From contig NZ_CP009354.1 in the NCBI RefSeq assembly GCF_000772105.1, forward strand, positions 2,356,001-2,420,000: DNA of 64,000 nt. The letters are read 5' to 3'. Positions 35,217 to 45,243 of this stretch are shown here, one piece after another. Within the stretch, counting starts at the first letter, position 1. The number at the start of each line of letters is the position of its first letter. The position numbers and the translations under genes are program-made. This DNA is from Vibrio tubiashii ATCC 19109 (lineage in GTDB: Bacteria; Pseudomonadota; Gammaproteobacteria; Enterobacterales; Vibrionaceae). The notes under the pieces are model-generated. The model worked only from the letters and a program-made list of their open reading frames with translations. It did no database searches and had not been told where the DNA came from.

Positions 35217-36242
35217 TTACTGTTCTGTTTGTTCAGCAACTGCCGCAATAACAGGGACCATATCTTCTAGTAAAGCTTCTTCTACCGGTTTACCCGCTGA
35301 GTCAGTGACGTTAATTGAAGTACGGTTACCAAGGTCACCAAGTAGGAAAGTATAAGTTCCCGACTCAAGTCCAATTGGTTTAACGCCAATTTTAGTCCAG
35401 AACTCGTCGTCTGGTGCCGCGTACTTGGCTTTCACTGTACCTTGAGACTGATTACGCTCTTCGATAGTAAAGCCCATTTCAGGAAGTAGCGTTGGCAGAC
35501 GTAACCAAAGTACATTGTATGGTGTACGAGCAATAATAACTGGGAAGCCACTGCGGTCAGAGCCCATAGAAATAGGGATCTGCTTCACTAACTCTTGAGC
35601 TTTACGCGCCGCTTCTTCGCGAAGGTCTTGGTCATAGCGTGCAGTCACTAAGTTAGTCATCAACGCGTTATAACGCTCTTTGTTAGTCGCGGTAACAGGC
35701 ACCTGTTTACCACCTTCACGCCAATCGATCAGGGAAATCTTGAAACCATGACGACCACCAACCAAGATACGTTCGATGGCATAACGTGAACCGATTTCAA
35801 CCTCTTCGTCTTCTCCCGTCCATGTCACCCAATCCGTTTCTAGGCGTGTGTCTGTCTGTTCACGAATCGTAATTCCCTGCTCTTGAAGCATCTTCAATGC
35901 AGTTTGCCAAACTTTATTCAGTTCATCTTCACGAAGTAACCAAAGCGTTGTTTCACCTTGTTTGCGTTCAGCACGCGCGCCAGGTATAAGCTCTAGAATT
36001 TGCTGAGGGGAACGAATATCCACCTCGGTGCCAACTCCACCAGTAAAGTTCCCCTGTGGGATATCATAGTTGGTGTAGAACTGAGGCGTCGCGCCCTCGG
36101 CTAGCTGCCACTCTTTCAAAGGTGGTGTGTTTAAATATTCGAAGTCATCCTTCGCCTGACGACGCTGCGCTGCACTGCCTGAGCAAGCACTTAAAACAAA
36201 AACAGCTAGTGAACTGACGACTAGCTGGTGAGACAATTTCAT
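35217..36242 (-). CDS. bamC: Outer membrane assembly lipoprotein BamC
   Basis: Lipoprotein of the beta-barrel assembly (BAM) complex in the outer membrane. The start at 36242 (341 residues) has AGGAG five bases upstream; an earlier start lacks this. The signal peptide ends in the lipobox LSAC (Cys about 19). The lid segment YLNTPPLKEWQLAEGA near residue 37 and two helix-grip domains follow. Gene order bamC after dapA is as in E. coli (nlpB). Confidence 0.93.
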   Translation of the reverse strand: MKLSHQLVVSSLAVFVLSACSGSAAQRRQAKDDFEYLNTPPLKEWQLAEGATPQFYTNYDIPQGNFTGGVGTEVDIRSPQQILELIPGARAERKQGETTLWLLREDELNKVWQTALKMLQEQGITIREQTDTRLETDWVTWTGEDEEVEIGSRYAIERILVGGRHGFKISLIDWREGGKQVPVTATNKERYNALMTNLVTARYDQDLREEAARKAQELVKQIPISMGSDRSGFPVIIARTPYNVLWLRLPTLLPEMGFTIEERNQSQGTVKAKYAAPDDEFWTKIGVKPIGLESGTYTFLLGDLGNRTSINVTDSAGKPVEEALLEDMVPVIAAVAEQTEQ

Positions 36243-36262
36243 TGAAACTCCTGATACGTACA

Positions 36263-36286
36263 TGCCGGAGTGGTTTCACTCCGGCA
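36263..36286 (-). other. Perfect hairpin between dapA and bamC
   Basis: TGCCGGAGTG, loop GTTT, CACTCCGGCA: ten uninterrupted pairs, in the 58-base gap between dapA and bamC. There is no T tract on the minus strand, so it is more likely a stabilising or processing structure than a full terminator. Confidence 0.7.
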
Positions 36287-36300
36287 ATCCATCTTTAAAT

Positions 36301-37179
36301 TTAGTAAATGCAAGCTTCCGTCATTGCTTGAGCCACAATTGGACGAGCATTTTCAGATAGCTCTGTCAGTGGTAAACGCAGACCACCGTGATCAATTAGG
36401 CCTAGTTTGTGCGCAGCCCATTTCACTGGGATTGGGCTTGATTCAACGAACAGGTTTTTATGCAGCGGCATCAAACGCTGATTGATGATTTCCGCTTCTT
36501 CGTACTTACCTTCGCTCGCAAGTCTGAACATTTTCGCCATATCTTCAGCGGCAATATTGTTGGTAACAGAAATAACACCATTACCACCTTGCTTAACAAA
36601 ATCTAGACCTGAAGAATCATCGCCACTTAGTAAGATAAAATCTTCGCCACAAAGTTCACGATGAATTGCAATTCTGCTTAAATCACCTGTCGCATCTTTA
36701 AGTGCAACAATGCTATCAATCTCTGCAAGGCGAGCTACTGTTTCTGGCAGTAAGTCTACCGCAGTTCGGCCCGGTACGTTGTACAAAATTTGTGGTACAT
36801 CGCTCTCTTCTGCGATCGCTTTGTAATGTTGGAACAAACCTTCTTGAGTCGGTTTGTTGTAGTAAGGAGTCACGCTCAAACAACCTGCAATGCCAGAATT
36901 GTTTAATAGGCGGCTGAACGTCACCGATTCATGAGTCGCATTTGCTCCTGTTCCTGCAATAACAGGAATACGGCCTTCTGCAAACTCAACCGTCTTCATT
37001 ACCACCTTGACATGCTCTTCAATCGTCAGCGTCGCCGATTCACCAGTGGTACCCACTGCAACGATGCCATCACTGCCCGCTGCTACATGATACTCCACCA
37101 GTTTCTTCAGGCTCACGTAGTCTACTTCGCCATCCTGATTAAACGGTGTAATTAACGCTACTATACTTCCTGAAAACAT
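36301..37179 (-). CDS. dapA: 4-hydroxy-tetrahydrodipicolinate synthase
   Basis: Condenses pyruvate with aspartate semialdehyde in lysine and meso-diaminopimelate (peptidoglycan) synthesis. The 292 residues fold as a TIM barrel. [10 protein letters not shown] is at about 42-51, the YNVPGRT motif with catalytic tyrosine near 133, and the Schiff-base lysine in ALKDATGDL (about 161). GGGAG precedes the ATG. Divergent from gcvR; bamC follows. Confidence 0.97.
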   Translation of the reverse strand: MFSGSIVALITPFNQDGEVDYVSLKKLVEYHVAAGSDGIVAVGTTGESATLTIEEHVKVVMKTVEFAEGRIPVIAGTGANATHESVTFSRLLNNSGIAGCLSVTPYYNKPTQEGLFQHYKAIAEESDVPQILYNVPGRTAVDLLPETVARLAEIDSIVALKDATGDLSRIAIHRELCGEDFILLSGDDSSGLDFVKQGGNGVISVTNNIAAEDMAKMFRLASEGKYEEAEIINQRLMPLHKNLFVESSPIPVKWAAHKLGLIDHGGLRLPLTELSENARPIVAQAMTEACIY

Positions 37180-37478
37180 GTCTTTCTCCCTAATTTAGAT
37201 ACTAATCGCATGGTACTGTAAGGCGATTGATGAAGACAAGCACTTAAAGCCGCTTAAATCACCTAAATGAATGAATATTTATCAGATGTTAGAACTTTGG
37301 CAACTTACTCCTTTCATTTCAGTCCGTGTCAGTATCAAGTTAGGAATTAACCGAGTGCGACGAGTTAGACTAAAATACGTTCAAAGCTAGATAGAAAAGC
37401 GCACAGAGGCCATTTTTCTGCCAAGCAACTGTGCTAAGCTATCTCATTAATAAACCTAATTTTGATAGAAGTGACCTT

Positions 37479-38021
37479 ATGACTCAACATCTGGTGATTA
37501 CTGCGGTAGGAACAGATCGCCCAGGCGTATGCAATCAAGTTGTACACCTGGTCACTCAGTCTGGATGCAATATTGTTGACAGTCGTATCGCCCTATTTGG
37601 CAATGAATTTACCCTTATCATGTTACTCACGGGCAACAACGCGGCAGTGACTCGCGTTGAAACCACTTTGCCACTTCTTGGTCAAGAGCATGATCTGATC
37701 ACCATTATGAAGCGTACTTCTACTCACGCTCATCTTGATAATACCTACACCTTAGAAGTGTTTGTCGAGTCAGATGACAGACCCGGGCTGACTGAAAAGT
37801 TCACCAATTTTTTCGCTGAGAAGAACATTGGGCTTTCGTCACTCAGTGCGCAAACCATTGATAAAGAAAAAATCGGCTCAGATAACGACCAATTTCATAT
37901 CGCGATTACTGCTTCAGTAGACTCTGGTTGCAATCTGATGCAGCTGCAAGAAGACTTCGATACTCTTTGTCAAAAGCTAAACGTACAAGGCTCGCTAAAT
38001 TTCTTAAAAAACAGCCAATAA
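37479..38021 (+). CDS. gcvR: Glycine cleavage system regulatory protein GcvR
   Basis: Two ACT-type domains (about 4-75 and 90-165) in 180 residues. In E. coli GcvR binds the activator GcvA and turns off the glycine-cleavage genes when glycine is low. The segments VITAVGTDRPGVCNQVV and EFTLIMLLTGN are characteristic. The ATG at 37479 aligns with E. coli GcvR; a frame open 16 codons further upstream is probably untranslated. The neighbours dapA and bcp repeat the E. coli order. Confidence 0.92.
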   Translation: MTQHLVITAVGTDRPGVCNQVVHLVTQSGCNIVDSRIALFGNEFTLIMLLTGNNAAVTRVETTLPLLGQEHDLITIMKRTSTHAHLDNTYTLEVFVESDDRPGLTEKFTNFFAEKNIGLSSLSAQTIDKEKIGSDNDQFHIAITASVDSGCNLMQLQEDFDTLCQKLNVQGSLNFLKNSQ

Positions 38022-38033
38022 AAAGGAATCTCA

Positions 38034-38504
38034 ATGAACACGCTCACAGCCGGTGCACCAGCGCCTGCCTTCTCTTTACTTGACCAAAATGGCGAAACTA
38101 TCTCTCTCGGTGATTTCAAAGGTAAAAAAGTACTGTTTTACTTTTACCCTAAAGCCATGACTCCGGGATGTACTGTTCAAGCACAAGGCCTACGCGATGT
38201 TAAAGCTGAGCTTGACGCTCACAACGTTGTGGTTTTAGGTGTTAGCATCGACCCTGTAAAACGCTTAGGAAAGTTTATTGAACGCGATGAACTTAACTTC
38301 ACGCTTCTTTCTGATGAAGACCATGCAGTTGCCGACCAGTTTGGCGTGTGGGGCGAGAAGAAGTTTATGGGTAAGGTTTACGATGGTCTGCACCGTATTA
38401 GCTTCCTGATCAACGAAGAAGGCGTCATTGAGCATGTCTTCAATAAGTTCAAGACAAAGACACACCATGAGGTGGTGTTAGATTACTTGAACGAAAACAA
38501 GTAA
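38034..38504 (+). CDS. bcp: Thioredoxin-dependent peroxiredoxin (Bcp/PrxQ)
   Basis: Reduces hydrogen and organic peroxides. The 156-residue protein has the peroxidatic site PKAMTPGCTVQ (Cys near 46) with the conserved Pro and Thr. The resolving cysteine found five residues later in E. coli Bcp is replaced here by glutamine (CTVQAQGLRD), so it may work as a 1-Cys enzyme or use another thiol. Twelve bases after gcvR, probably one operon, closed by a terminator. Confidence 0.95.
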   Translation: MNTLTAGAPAPAFSLLDQNGETISLGDFKGKKVLFYFYPKAMTPGCTVQAQGLRDVKAELDAHNVVVLGVSIDPVKRLGKFIERDELNFTLLSDEDHAVADQFGVWGEKKFMGKVYDGLHRISFLINEEGVIEHVFNKFKTKTHHEVVLDYLNENK

Positions 38505-38516
38505 ATTACTTGATAT

Positions 38517-38544
38517 AAAAAACGCCAGCATCGCTGGCGTTTTT
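38517..38544 (+). terminator. bcp terminator
   Basis: AACGCCAGC, loop ATC, GCTGGCGTT followed by TTT, preceded by an A run, so it may also serve the convergent chemoreceptor gene. Confidence 0.92.
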
Positions 38545-38567
38545 GCTTCTTGGGAGCATTAGACTTG

Positions 38568-40439
38568 CTAGACAATAAACTTGTTTAAGATGGCGTCTTG
38601 CTCACGAACATTTTCTGTTTGAACCTGCATTGCCATGTTCGCTTCTTCTGCTGAATCAGCGACTTGAGTGGATAGATCTTTAATCTTCACCGTATTGCTG
38701 TTGATCTCTTCAGCAACCAAGCTCTGCTCTTCAGCTGCAGATGCGATCTGCATGTTCATGTCACTGATACGTTGAATCGCTTCACGAATGCGCTGCAATG
38801 CACCATCGGCCGCTTGCGCTTTATCTACCGCATCCACTGCAGTGTTTTTACTTTCATTCATCGCGGCAGATACCGAACTCGCACCTGCTTGGAGCTGTTC
38901 GATCATGCTACGAATTTCTGTCGTTGATTCTTGAGTGCGCTGCGCTAGGGTGCGAACTTCATCTGCTACTACCGCAAATCCGCGTCCTGATTCACCGGCA
39001 CGAGCTGCCTCAATTGCCGCATTCAGTGCCAATAGGTTGGTCTGGTCAGCAATGTCATTAATCACTTTCAAGATGGTCTCAATGTTTGCAGTTGCCGACT
39101 CAAGGCCTTGAACCTCTTCGACAGCTTGGTCAATACGAGAGGAGAGCATATCTATCGAGTTAGTAGTATCACTCACTACTGACGAGCCATCTTGAGTCGC
39201 ATCATCAGCCTCTTTTGCCGCAGCAGCTGCACCTTGCGCATTATTTGCTACTTCGGTCGCCGTTACCGCCATCTCGTTCATCGCGGTCGCTAATTGCTCT
39301 AGCTCTTCAAGTTGACTACGCATTGCCCCAGCAGAGTGCTGCGCGCCGACGACGGTCATCTCAGTGCCACGTAAGATTTCTGCACCAATCGCTTTCGATT
39401 GTTGAATCTGTTTCTGCAAAGTTTCAGTAAAGGTGTTAAATCCTTCCGCTAACTGGGCGAACTCTTGATCAGTATTGGTATCCAAACGCTTAGTTAGATC
39501 GCCTTGACCTGATGCAACATCCTGAATAGCATCGTTTAGAGTCGCAAGTGGTTTCATCAGTGCTTTGATTAGGAAGCTTAAGACAACCACACTTAATATC
39601 ACGCCAATCACGACGTAAAGGATTGAGCTGTTACGCATGTCGTCTACGGCAGCAAAAGCGATGTCTTCGTCAACCACAGCACCAATGTACCAGTTCTCTG
39701 AAGGGACTTTAGTAAAGTGAACAAGTAAGCGTTGACCATCTTGCTCAAACTTCTGGTTGCCTTCCTGAACTTTTGCTTGCGGCAGGTATTTGGTTAGGTT
39801 CTCACCATTATTTTCCGCTTGTGGGTGAGCAATCGTCGTACCGTCTGCGGTAACAATGAATAGGTAACCGGCATCAAGGAGGTTCACGCTGTTGACAAGG
39901 TCAGCCAAACCACCCAATTCCATGTCGTAGAACATGCCAGCCATAAACTGACCATTCTCTTTCACTGGCGTACCAATAGAAATGATCACTTTCTTCGACG
40001 AGACATCTACATATGGGTCAGTAACAACTAACTTACCTTGTGCTTTCGCATCTTTAAACCAAGGGCGTACACGAGGGTCATAGTCAGGACCAGCTTCCCA
40101 GCCATCATCATTTTCGACAACGAAGCCATCTGCCTCGTAACCAAAGCCCACTGCGAGGAAACTTCCCTTTAGCTCTGGTTTTTCAAGAATCTGTTTCACA
40201 AGCTGTCGATTCTGAGGATCGAGCTCAAGAACCTCTGTCGTAGATTGAGCCAGAGATTTTTTACTCTCCATCTCTGACACCACTGTATTTTTCACCCCTT
40301 TTACCATCTCTGTGAGACTAGTATCGACGAGTGCCTCGACTTCCTGCTTTACCGTGCTTAGCTGTTGAATCGACAACAGGGTTACAGTTACCAGCAATAG
40401 CGCTGATGAAGCCGCAACGATCTTTTGGCTAAATTTCAT
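38568..40439 (-). CDS. Methyl-accepting chemotaxis protein (dCache)
   Basis: A 623-residue transmembrane chemoreceptor. The ATG at 40439 has AGGGA upstream; a TTG four codons earlier is rejected. The first membrane segment is at about 6-28. The periplasmic double-Cache sensor (about 35-275) contains [25 protein letters not shown] dCache_1 sequence (outline) and the second membrane segment is at about 277-298. HAMP (300-352) and the signalling domain follow; the hairpin tip is [17 protein letters not shown] (about 490). The dCache pattern often binds amino acids, but the ligand is unknown. No C-terminal CheR pentapeptide. Confidence 0.93.
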   Translation of the reverse strand: MKFSQKIVAASSALLLVTVTLLSIQQLSTVKQEVEALVDTSLTEMVKGVKNTVVSEMESKKSLAQSTTEVLELDPQNRQLVKQILEKPELKGSFLAVGFGYEADGFVVENDDGWEAGPDYDPRVRPWFKDAKAQGKLVVTDPYVDVSSKKVIISIGTPVKENGQFMAGMFYDMELGGLADLVNSVNLLDAGYLFIVTADGTTIAHPQAENNGENLTKYLPQAKVQEGNQKFEQDGQRLLVHFTKVPSENWYIGAVVDEDIAFAAVDDMRNSSILYVVIGVILSVVVLSFLIKALMKPLATLNDAIQDVASGQGDLTKRLDTNTDQEFAQLAEGFNTFTETLQKQIQQSKAIGAEILRGTEMTVVGAQHSAGAMRSQLEELEQLATAMNEMAVTATEVANNAQGAAAAAKEADDATQDGSSVVSDTTNSIDMLSSRIDQAVEEVQGLESATANIETILKVINDIADQTNLLALNAAIEAARAGESGRGFAVVADEVRTLAQRTQESTTEIRSMIEQLQAGASSVSAAMNESKNTAVDAVDKAQAADGALQRIREAIQRISDMNMQIASAAEEQSLVAEEINSNTVKIKDLSTQVADSAEEANMAMQVQTENVREQDAILNKFIV

Positions 40440-40583
40440 ATTTTCCCTCAATTAGTCAGCAAGCTTTTTGTTATTGTAATTAGTATAGTTATCGTCCCGG
40501 ATAACGTTTACTTAAGAAATTTCTTACAATTCTCTGCTTAAGTAAATTCCAATACTGGCAAAAATGCCAACTAGCGCACAAAC

Positions 40584-40617
40584 AAAAAGCCCTAAAGGGT
40601 CAACTTTAGGGCTTTTT
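40584..40617 (-). terminator. Terminator after the PerM-type gene
   Basis: AAAAAGCCCTAAAG and CTTTAGGGCTTTTT form a perfect 14-base-pair stem with a six-base loop. It lies 30 bases downstream of the minus-strand gene and is symmetric. Confidence 0.92.
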
Positions 40618-40646
40618 ATGTAATCGTTTGCAGTTGCCAAAACTAT

Positions 40647-41711
40647 CTATGTCGGGACTTCATCATCGTGGCTTGGAAGAGCATTCCAAACCGCCTTAAC
40701 TAAAGTTGCGAGTGGAATAGCAAAGAACACACCCCAGAATCCCCATAGACCGCCGAATACGAGGACCGCAACAATAATTGCCACAGGGTGGAGGTTTACC
40801 GCCTCTGAGAATAAAACGGGAACCAGAACGTTACCATCAAGAGCCTGAATGATGCCATAAGCAATTAGCAGCCAATAAAACTGTGGCGTTAAGCCCCATT
40901 GGAACAGGCCTACAATTGCCACAGGCACAGTTACCGCCGCAGCACCAATATAAGGGATCAATACAGAGAATCCGACTGCAACAGCCAGTAGTACTGAGTA
41001 GCGAAGGTCAAGGATGGCAAAGGTGACATAACTGACACCACCGACAATGAGAATCTCCATTACCTTACCGCGAATATAGTTGGAGATTTGCTCGTTCATC
41101 TCATCCCAAACTTTAGTTGCCAAACGACGGTTGCGCGGTAAAACACCACTGGTCATATCCAACATTTCGTCTTTATCTTTGAGTAAGAAAAAGACTAAAA
41201 GTGGCACTAAAATCAAATAAACCGCCAAGGTGGCCAAGCTTACCAGTGACGCAAGTGAGCCCTTCACAACAGTCTCGCCCATCACAATCACTTGGTTTTT
41301 GGCATTTGTGACAAGTGACTCTACGATTTGAAAGTTTTCTAGTTCTGGGTAACGGTGTGGCAACTCGGCGATAAAGGCTTGCAACCCGCCGTACATGGTT
41401 GGGATATCATTGATTAAGTTACCAACCTGCTCCCAGATCGTCGGCACCAAACCGAAAATGGCGACTAGCATTAGGCTACTAAAGCCGAGGATAACAAGAA
41501 TAACCGCCAGTGTTCTTGGAATACCTAAGCGAGAAAGCTGCACCACAGGCCACTCAAGCAGATAAGCAAGCACGATTGCCACCAGCAACGGTGCAATTAA
41601 ATTGCCGAAGAAGTAGATCGTAATAAAGCCGAAAAGAAGAATCGCAACAAGACTTACGGCGTGTGGATCAGAAAAACGTCGCTTATACCAGCGACTTACC
41701 ATTTCAAACAT
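40647..41711 (-). CDS. AI-2E/PerM family transporter
   Basis: A 354-residue polytopic membrane protein of the AI-2E/PerM permease family (members export autoinducer-2 or act as Na+/H+ antiporters; function here unassigned). About eight hydrophobic segments are seen. Characteristic features are the N-terminal NLIAPLLVAIVLAYLLEWPV region, the LVPLLVFFLLKDKDEM motif near 175 and GLWGFWGVFFAIPLATLVKA near the C-terminus. AAGGAAG precedes the ATG by eight bases. It begins directly after the TusA-type stop codon. Confidence 0.9.
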   Translation of the reverse strand: MFEMVSRWYKRRFSDPHAVSLVAILLFGFITIYFFGNLIAPLLVAIVLAYLLEWPVVQLSRLGIPRTLAVILVILGFSSLMLVAIFGLVPTIWEQVGNLINDIPTMYGGLQAFIAELPHRYPELENFQIVESLVTNAKNQVIVMGETVVKGSLASLVSLATLAVYLILVPLLVFFLLKDKDEMLDMTSGVLPRNRRLATKVWDEMNEQISNYIRGKVMEILIVGGVSYVTFAILDLRYSVLLAVAVGFSVLIPYIGAAAVTVPVAIVGLFQWGLTPQFYWLLIAYGIIQALDGNVLVPVLFSEAVNLHPVAIIVAVLVFGGLWGFWGVFFAIPLATLVKAVWNALPSHDDEVPT

Positions 41712-41954
41712 TCAACATACTTCCTTTGGTTTTGTAGCTCGACTGACTTGCATTCGATAATAACCATCCTTCTCTTCACAGATTAGTTCAAATAAGTGTT
41801 TTTGAAGATACTGAGTAATATCTGCGAAAGAACTTGAATCAGAAACTAGCAGTAGAGTTTGCTCTCCAGCAACCAAATCTTTTGTGTGACGCTTAGCAAG
41901 TAACAGTGCCATAGGGCAACGTTCTTGGCGTAAATCCAAAATATTCGGTTCCAT
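41712..41954 (-). CDS. TusA-family sulfurtransferase-like protein
   Basis: A small 80-residue SirA/TusA-fold protein. The family signature with the sulfur-carrying cysteine is LDLRQERCPMALL (Cys near 13). Relatives move sulfur for tRNA thiolation or cofactor synthesis. It directly precedes the PerM-type gene without a gap, a common pairing in vibrios and relatives. It differs from canonical TusA in the rest of the sequence, so the exact role is open. Confidence 0.88.
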   Translation of the reverse strand: MEPNILDLRQERCPMALLLAKRHTKDLVAGEQTLLLVSDSSSFADITQYLQKHLFELICEEKDGYYRMQVSRATKPKEVC

Positions 41955-42053
41955 TCTTTCGCTCGATGCTTATTATTACGGGTAGGTATTGTATAGTGTT
42001 TTTTTGCAGGCGTCAGTGCAAATAATGGCGGCAAGCTCACGACTGTTACCTAA

Positions 42054-42085
42054 CAGTGAATGGTTGTATTTACATTCACTGAATG
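42054..42085. promoter_or_regulatory. Inverted repeats in the tusA-like/bepA gap
   Basis: CAGTGAATG and CATTCACTG form perfect nine-base arms ten bases apart (42054-42081). The right arm also forms its own palindrome CATTCA-C-TGAATG (42073-42085). It could be an operator or an RNA hairpin in a divergent promoter region; no known regulator is matched. Confidence 0.4.
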
Positions 42086-42199
42086 AATCACTTAACGAAT
42101 TGGAAACCATCTCTGCGATATGGTGTCCAAGCGTATACCCGTCTTGCTAATATAAGCTTAGCAAGGATGAAAAAATCAACGGAGTATTACCTGTCCAAT

Positions 42200-43654
42200 A
42201 TGTTTAAACATACGCGCTCACTCGTTTGTCTTTGTCTTGCCACCGCTTTAAGCACTCCGGCTCCAACGCTAGCAGACAACCTCAATCTTCCCGATATCGG
42301 CACGGCGGCTAGCGGCACTTTGACTATCGCTCAAGAGCTGCAATACGGCGATGCCTATATGCGTATGCTTCGTAGCAGTTCGCCAATCATTAATGACCCG
42401 GTACTGAATGAATATGTTGATAGCTTAGGCCATCGCCTTGTCGCCAATGCGTCAGATGTGAAAACGCCGTTTACCTTCTTTATGATTCGCGACCGTAATA
42501 TCAACGCATTTGCGTTTTTCGGTGGTTATGTCGCGCTTCATTCCGGTCTGTTTCTTTACGCTCAAAGTGAAAGTGAACTGGCTTCTGTTGTCGCACACGA
42601 AATTGCTCACGTAACCCAACGCCACTTAGCGCGAAGTATGGAAGAGCAAGCAAGACGTTCCCCTGCTACGTTAGCCGCTTTAGCGGGTTCTTTACTATTA
42701 GCGATCGCATCACCGCAAGCCGGTATGGCGGCAATTACTGCAACCACCGCGGGTAATATGCAGGGGCAAATCAACTATACTCGCAGCAACGAAAAAGAGG
42801 CTGACCGATTTGGCATCAGCACCATGGCGAAAGCGGGCTTTGATGTAAATGCCATGCCAAGATTTTTTGGCCGCCTAGCCGATGAGTTCCGCTACGCGAG
42901 TAAGCCACCGCCAATGCTGCTGACCCACCCACTACCTGAAGATCGTATTACCGACAGCCGTGCCCGCGCGCAAAACTACCCTGCTCGTCGAGTCGACCCT
43001 TCGTTAAATTACCACCTTGCCCGCGCTAGAGTAGTGGCTCGCTATACGGGTATCGAAGGTAAAGCTGCCCTCGATTGGATGAATCGTAAAGAGAAAAGAG
43101 CACCAGAGAATATCAAGCCGTCTCTTCAATATGGTAAAGCCTTAGTTTACTTAGACAATAATCAACTCGAAGAAGCGCACACCATTTTACAAAGCCTATT
43201 AAAGCTTGATGCTTATAACCGTTTTTATCTGGATGCGATGTCTGATCTCTACATCGCAATGAAACAACCAGAAAAAGCAGAACAAATGCTTGAGCGCTCT
43301 TTAAAATCGGCACCTAACAATGCGGTACTGACGATCAACTACGCTAACGTTTTGATGGAGCAAGATAAAAACGAAGAAGCGATAAAAGTACTGCAGCGTT
43401 ACACCCATGATAATCCAAAAGATGTGAATGGCTGGCACTTACTATCTGAAGCCAATATTCACCTAGGTGTCAGTGACGAAGACTTAGCCGCACGCGCTGA
43501 AATCCTCGCGCTAAAAGCAAATTGGAACAAAGCCATTCAGTATTACACCCAAGCTAGCCAAATCGCTGAGCTAGGAAGCTTGAAGCAAGCAAGATATGAT
43601 GCCCGCATTGACCAGCTCATGGTTCAAAGGGATCGTTTCTTTGCTCTACAATAA
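42200..43654 (+). CDS. bepA: Outer-membrane assembly metalloprotease BepA
   Basis: Periplasmic M48 zinc metalloprotease and chaperone that promotes or degrades LptD and other barrel proteins. The ATG at 42200 gives 484 residues with a signal peptide ending near TLA-DN (about 26). The active site is VAHEIAHVTQRH (HExxH near 135) with the third ligand in NEKEADRFG (about 200). The C-terminal half holds TPR repeats (about 310-460). The frame is open 39 codons upstream, but that would bury the signal peptide. Upstream of arsC. Confidence 0.92.
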   Translation: MFKHTRSLVCLCLATALSTPAPTLADNLNLPDIGTAASGTLTIAQELQYGDAYMRMLRSSSPIINDPVLNEYVDSLGHRLVANASDVKTPFTFFMIRDRNINAFAFFGGYVALHSGLFLYAQSESELASVVAHEIAHVTQRHLARSMEEQARRSPATLAALAGSLLLAIASPQAGMAAITATTAGNMQGQINYTRSNEKEADRFGISTMAKAGFDVNAMPRFFGRLADEFRYASKPPPMLLTHPLPEDRITDSRARAQNYPARRVDPSLNYHLARARVVARYTGIEGKAALDWMNRKEKRAPENIKPSLQYGKALVYLDNNQLEEAHTILQSLLKLDAYNRFYLDAMSDLYIAMKQPEKAEQMLERSLKSAPNNAVLTINYANVLMEQDKNEEAIKVLQRYTHDNPKDVNGWHLLSEANIHLGVSDEDLAARAEILALKANWNKAIQYYTQASQIAELGSLKQARYDARIDQLMVQRDRFFALQ

Positions 43655-43671
43655 TAAATGGAGAAAACTCT

Positions 43672-44582
<911 letters not shown>

Positions 44583-44584
44583 AC

Positions 44585-45013
44585 ATGCAAGAGATGCAAT
44601 CAACAACTAAGCTTTATCGCCTATTGGCTCTGTTTGGTAATCTTGCTCTACTCGCTTGGATCATGATGTGGCAGCTATCGCTTTCTCCGCATCCACATAT
44701 CAGTAGTACTACGCTAGCGATTGCTTGGGCAGTGCCGCTTCTGCTTCCATTGCCAGGCATTTTAGCCGGAAAGCCATACACTCATGCATGGGCCAACTTC
44801 GTTTTAATGCTCTACTTCCTGCATGGATTTACGATTTTGTACGTCGATGACGGTGAACGTTGGTTAGCAGTTGTTGAGCTTGTTCTTACTACACTCGCTT
44901 TCTTCGGCAATATTCTTTACGCCAGAGCAAGAGGTAAAGAACTGGGCATGAAACTGAAAAGATTGTCTAAAGTCGAGAAAGAAGAAAAAGCTCGATTTGG
45001 CGAGAGTGAGTAA
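44585..45013 (+). CDS. DUF2069 membrane protein
   Basis: A 142-residue protein with four membrane segments (about 10-30, 41-60, 67-85, 93-112) and a basic, lysine-rich cytoplasmic tail. The pattern PLPGILAGKPYTHAWANFVLMLYFLHG (in outline) is typical of the DUF2069 family, which commonly follows wrbA. Function unknown. AAGGAT precedes the ATG by eight bases. Confidence 0.88.
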   Translation: MQEMQSTTKLYRLLALFGNLALLAWIMMWQLSLSPHPHISSTTLAIAWAVPLLLPLPGILAGKPYTHAWANFVLMLYFLHGFTILYVDDGERWLAVVELVLTTLAFFGNILYARARGKELGMKLKRLSKVEKEEKARFGESE

Positions 45014-45164
45014 CCGTTTTAGATAAACTTAGTGCAGAGATAGCTTCTCTGCACGCAATAACCACAATAAAAAATAATGACATTCTATTAAACAAATAAA
45101 AACATTTTGTTTACGTGACTAAGCTTAAAGTTTACCAAGTCAATAAGTCGTTAATTAGCTATTA

Positions 45165-45178
45165 ATGATTTAAATCAA
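45165..45178 (+). promoter_or_regulatory. FNR-type site upstream of nosR
   Basis: ATGAT-TTAA-ATCAA differs by one base from the FNR consensus TTGAT-N4-ATCAA. A -10-like TACATT is at 45195-45200. The site lies about 70 bases before nosR, consistent with oxygen-sensitive activation by FNR or a related NO-responsive (DNR/NNR-type) protein. Confidence 0.65.
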
Positions 45179-45243
45179 TTTCTTCTACTGTTCATACATT
45201 AACCTACAGTGCATTGTTTGTTCTGCTTCGCAGGGAGCCTGAA

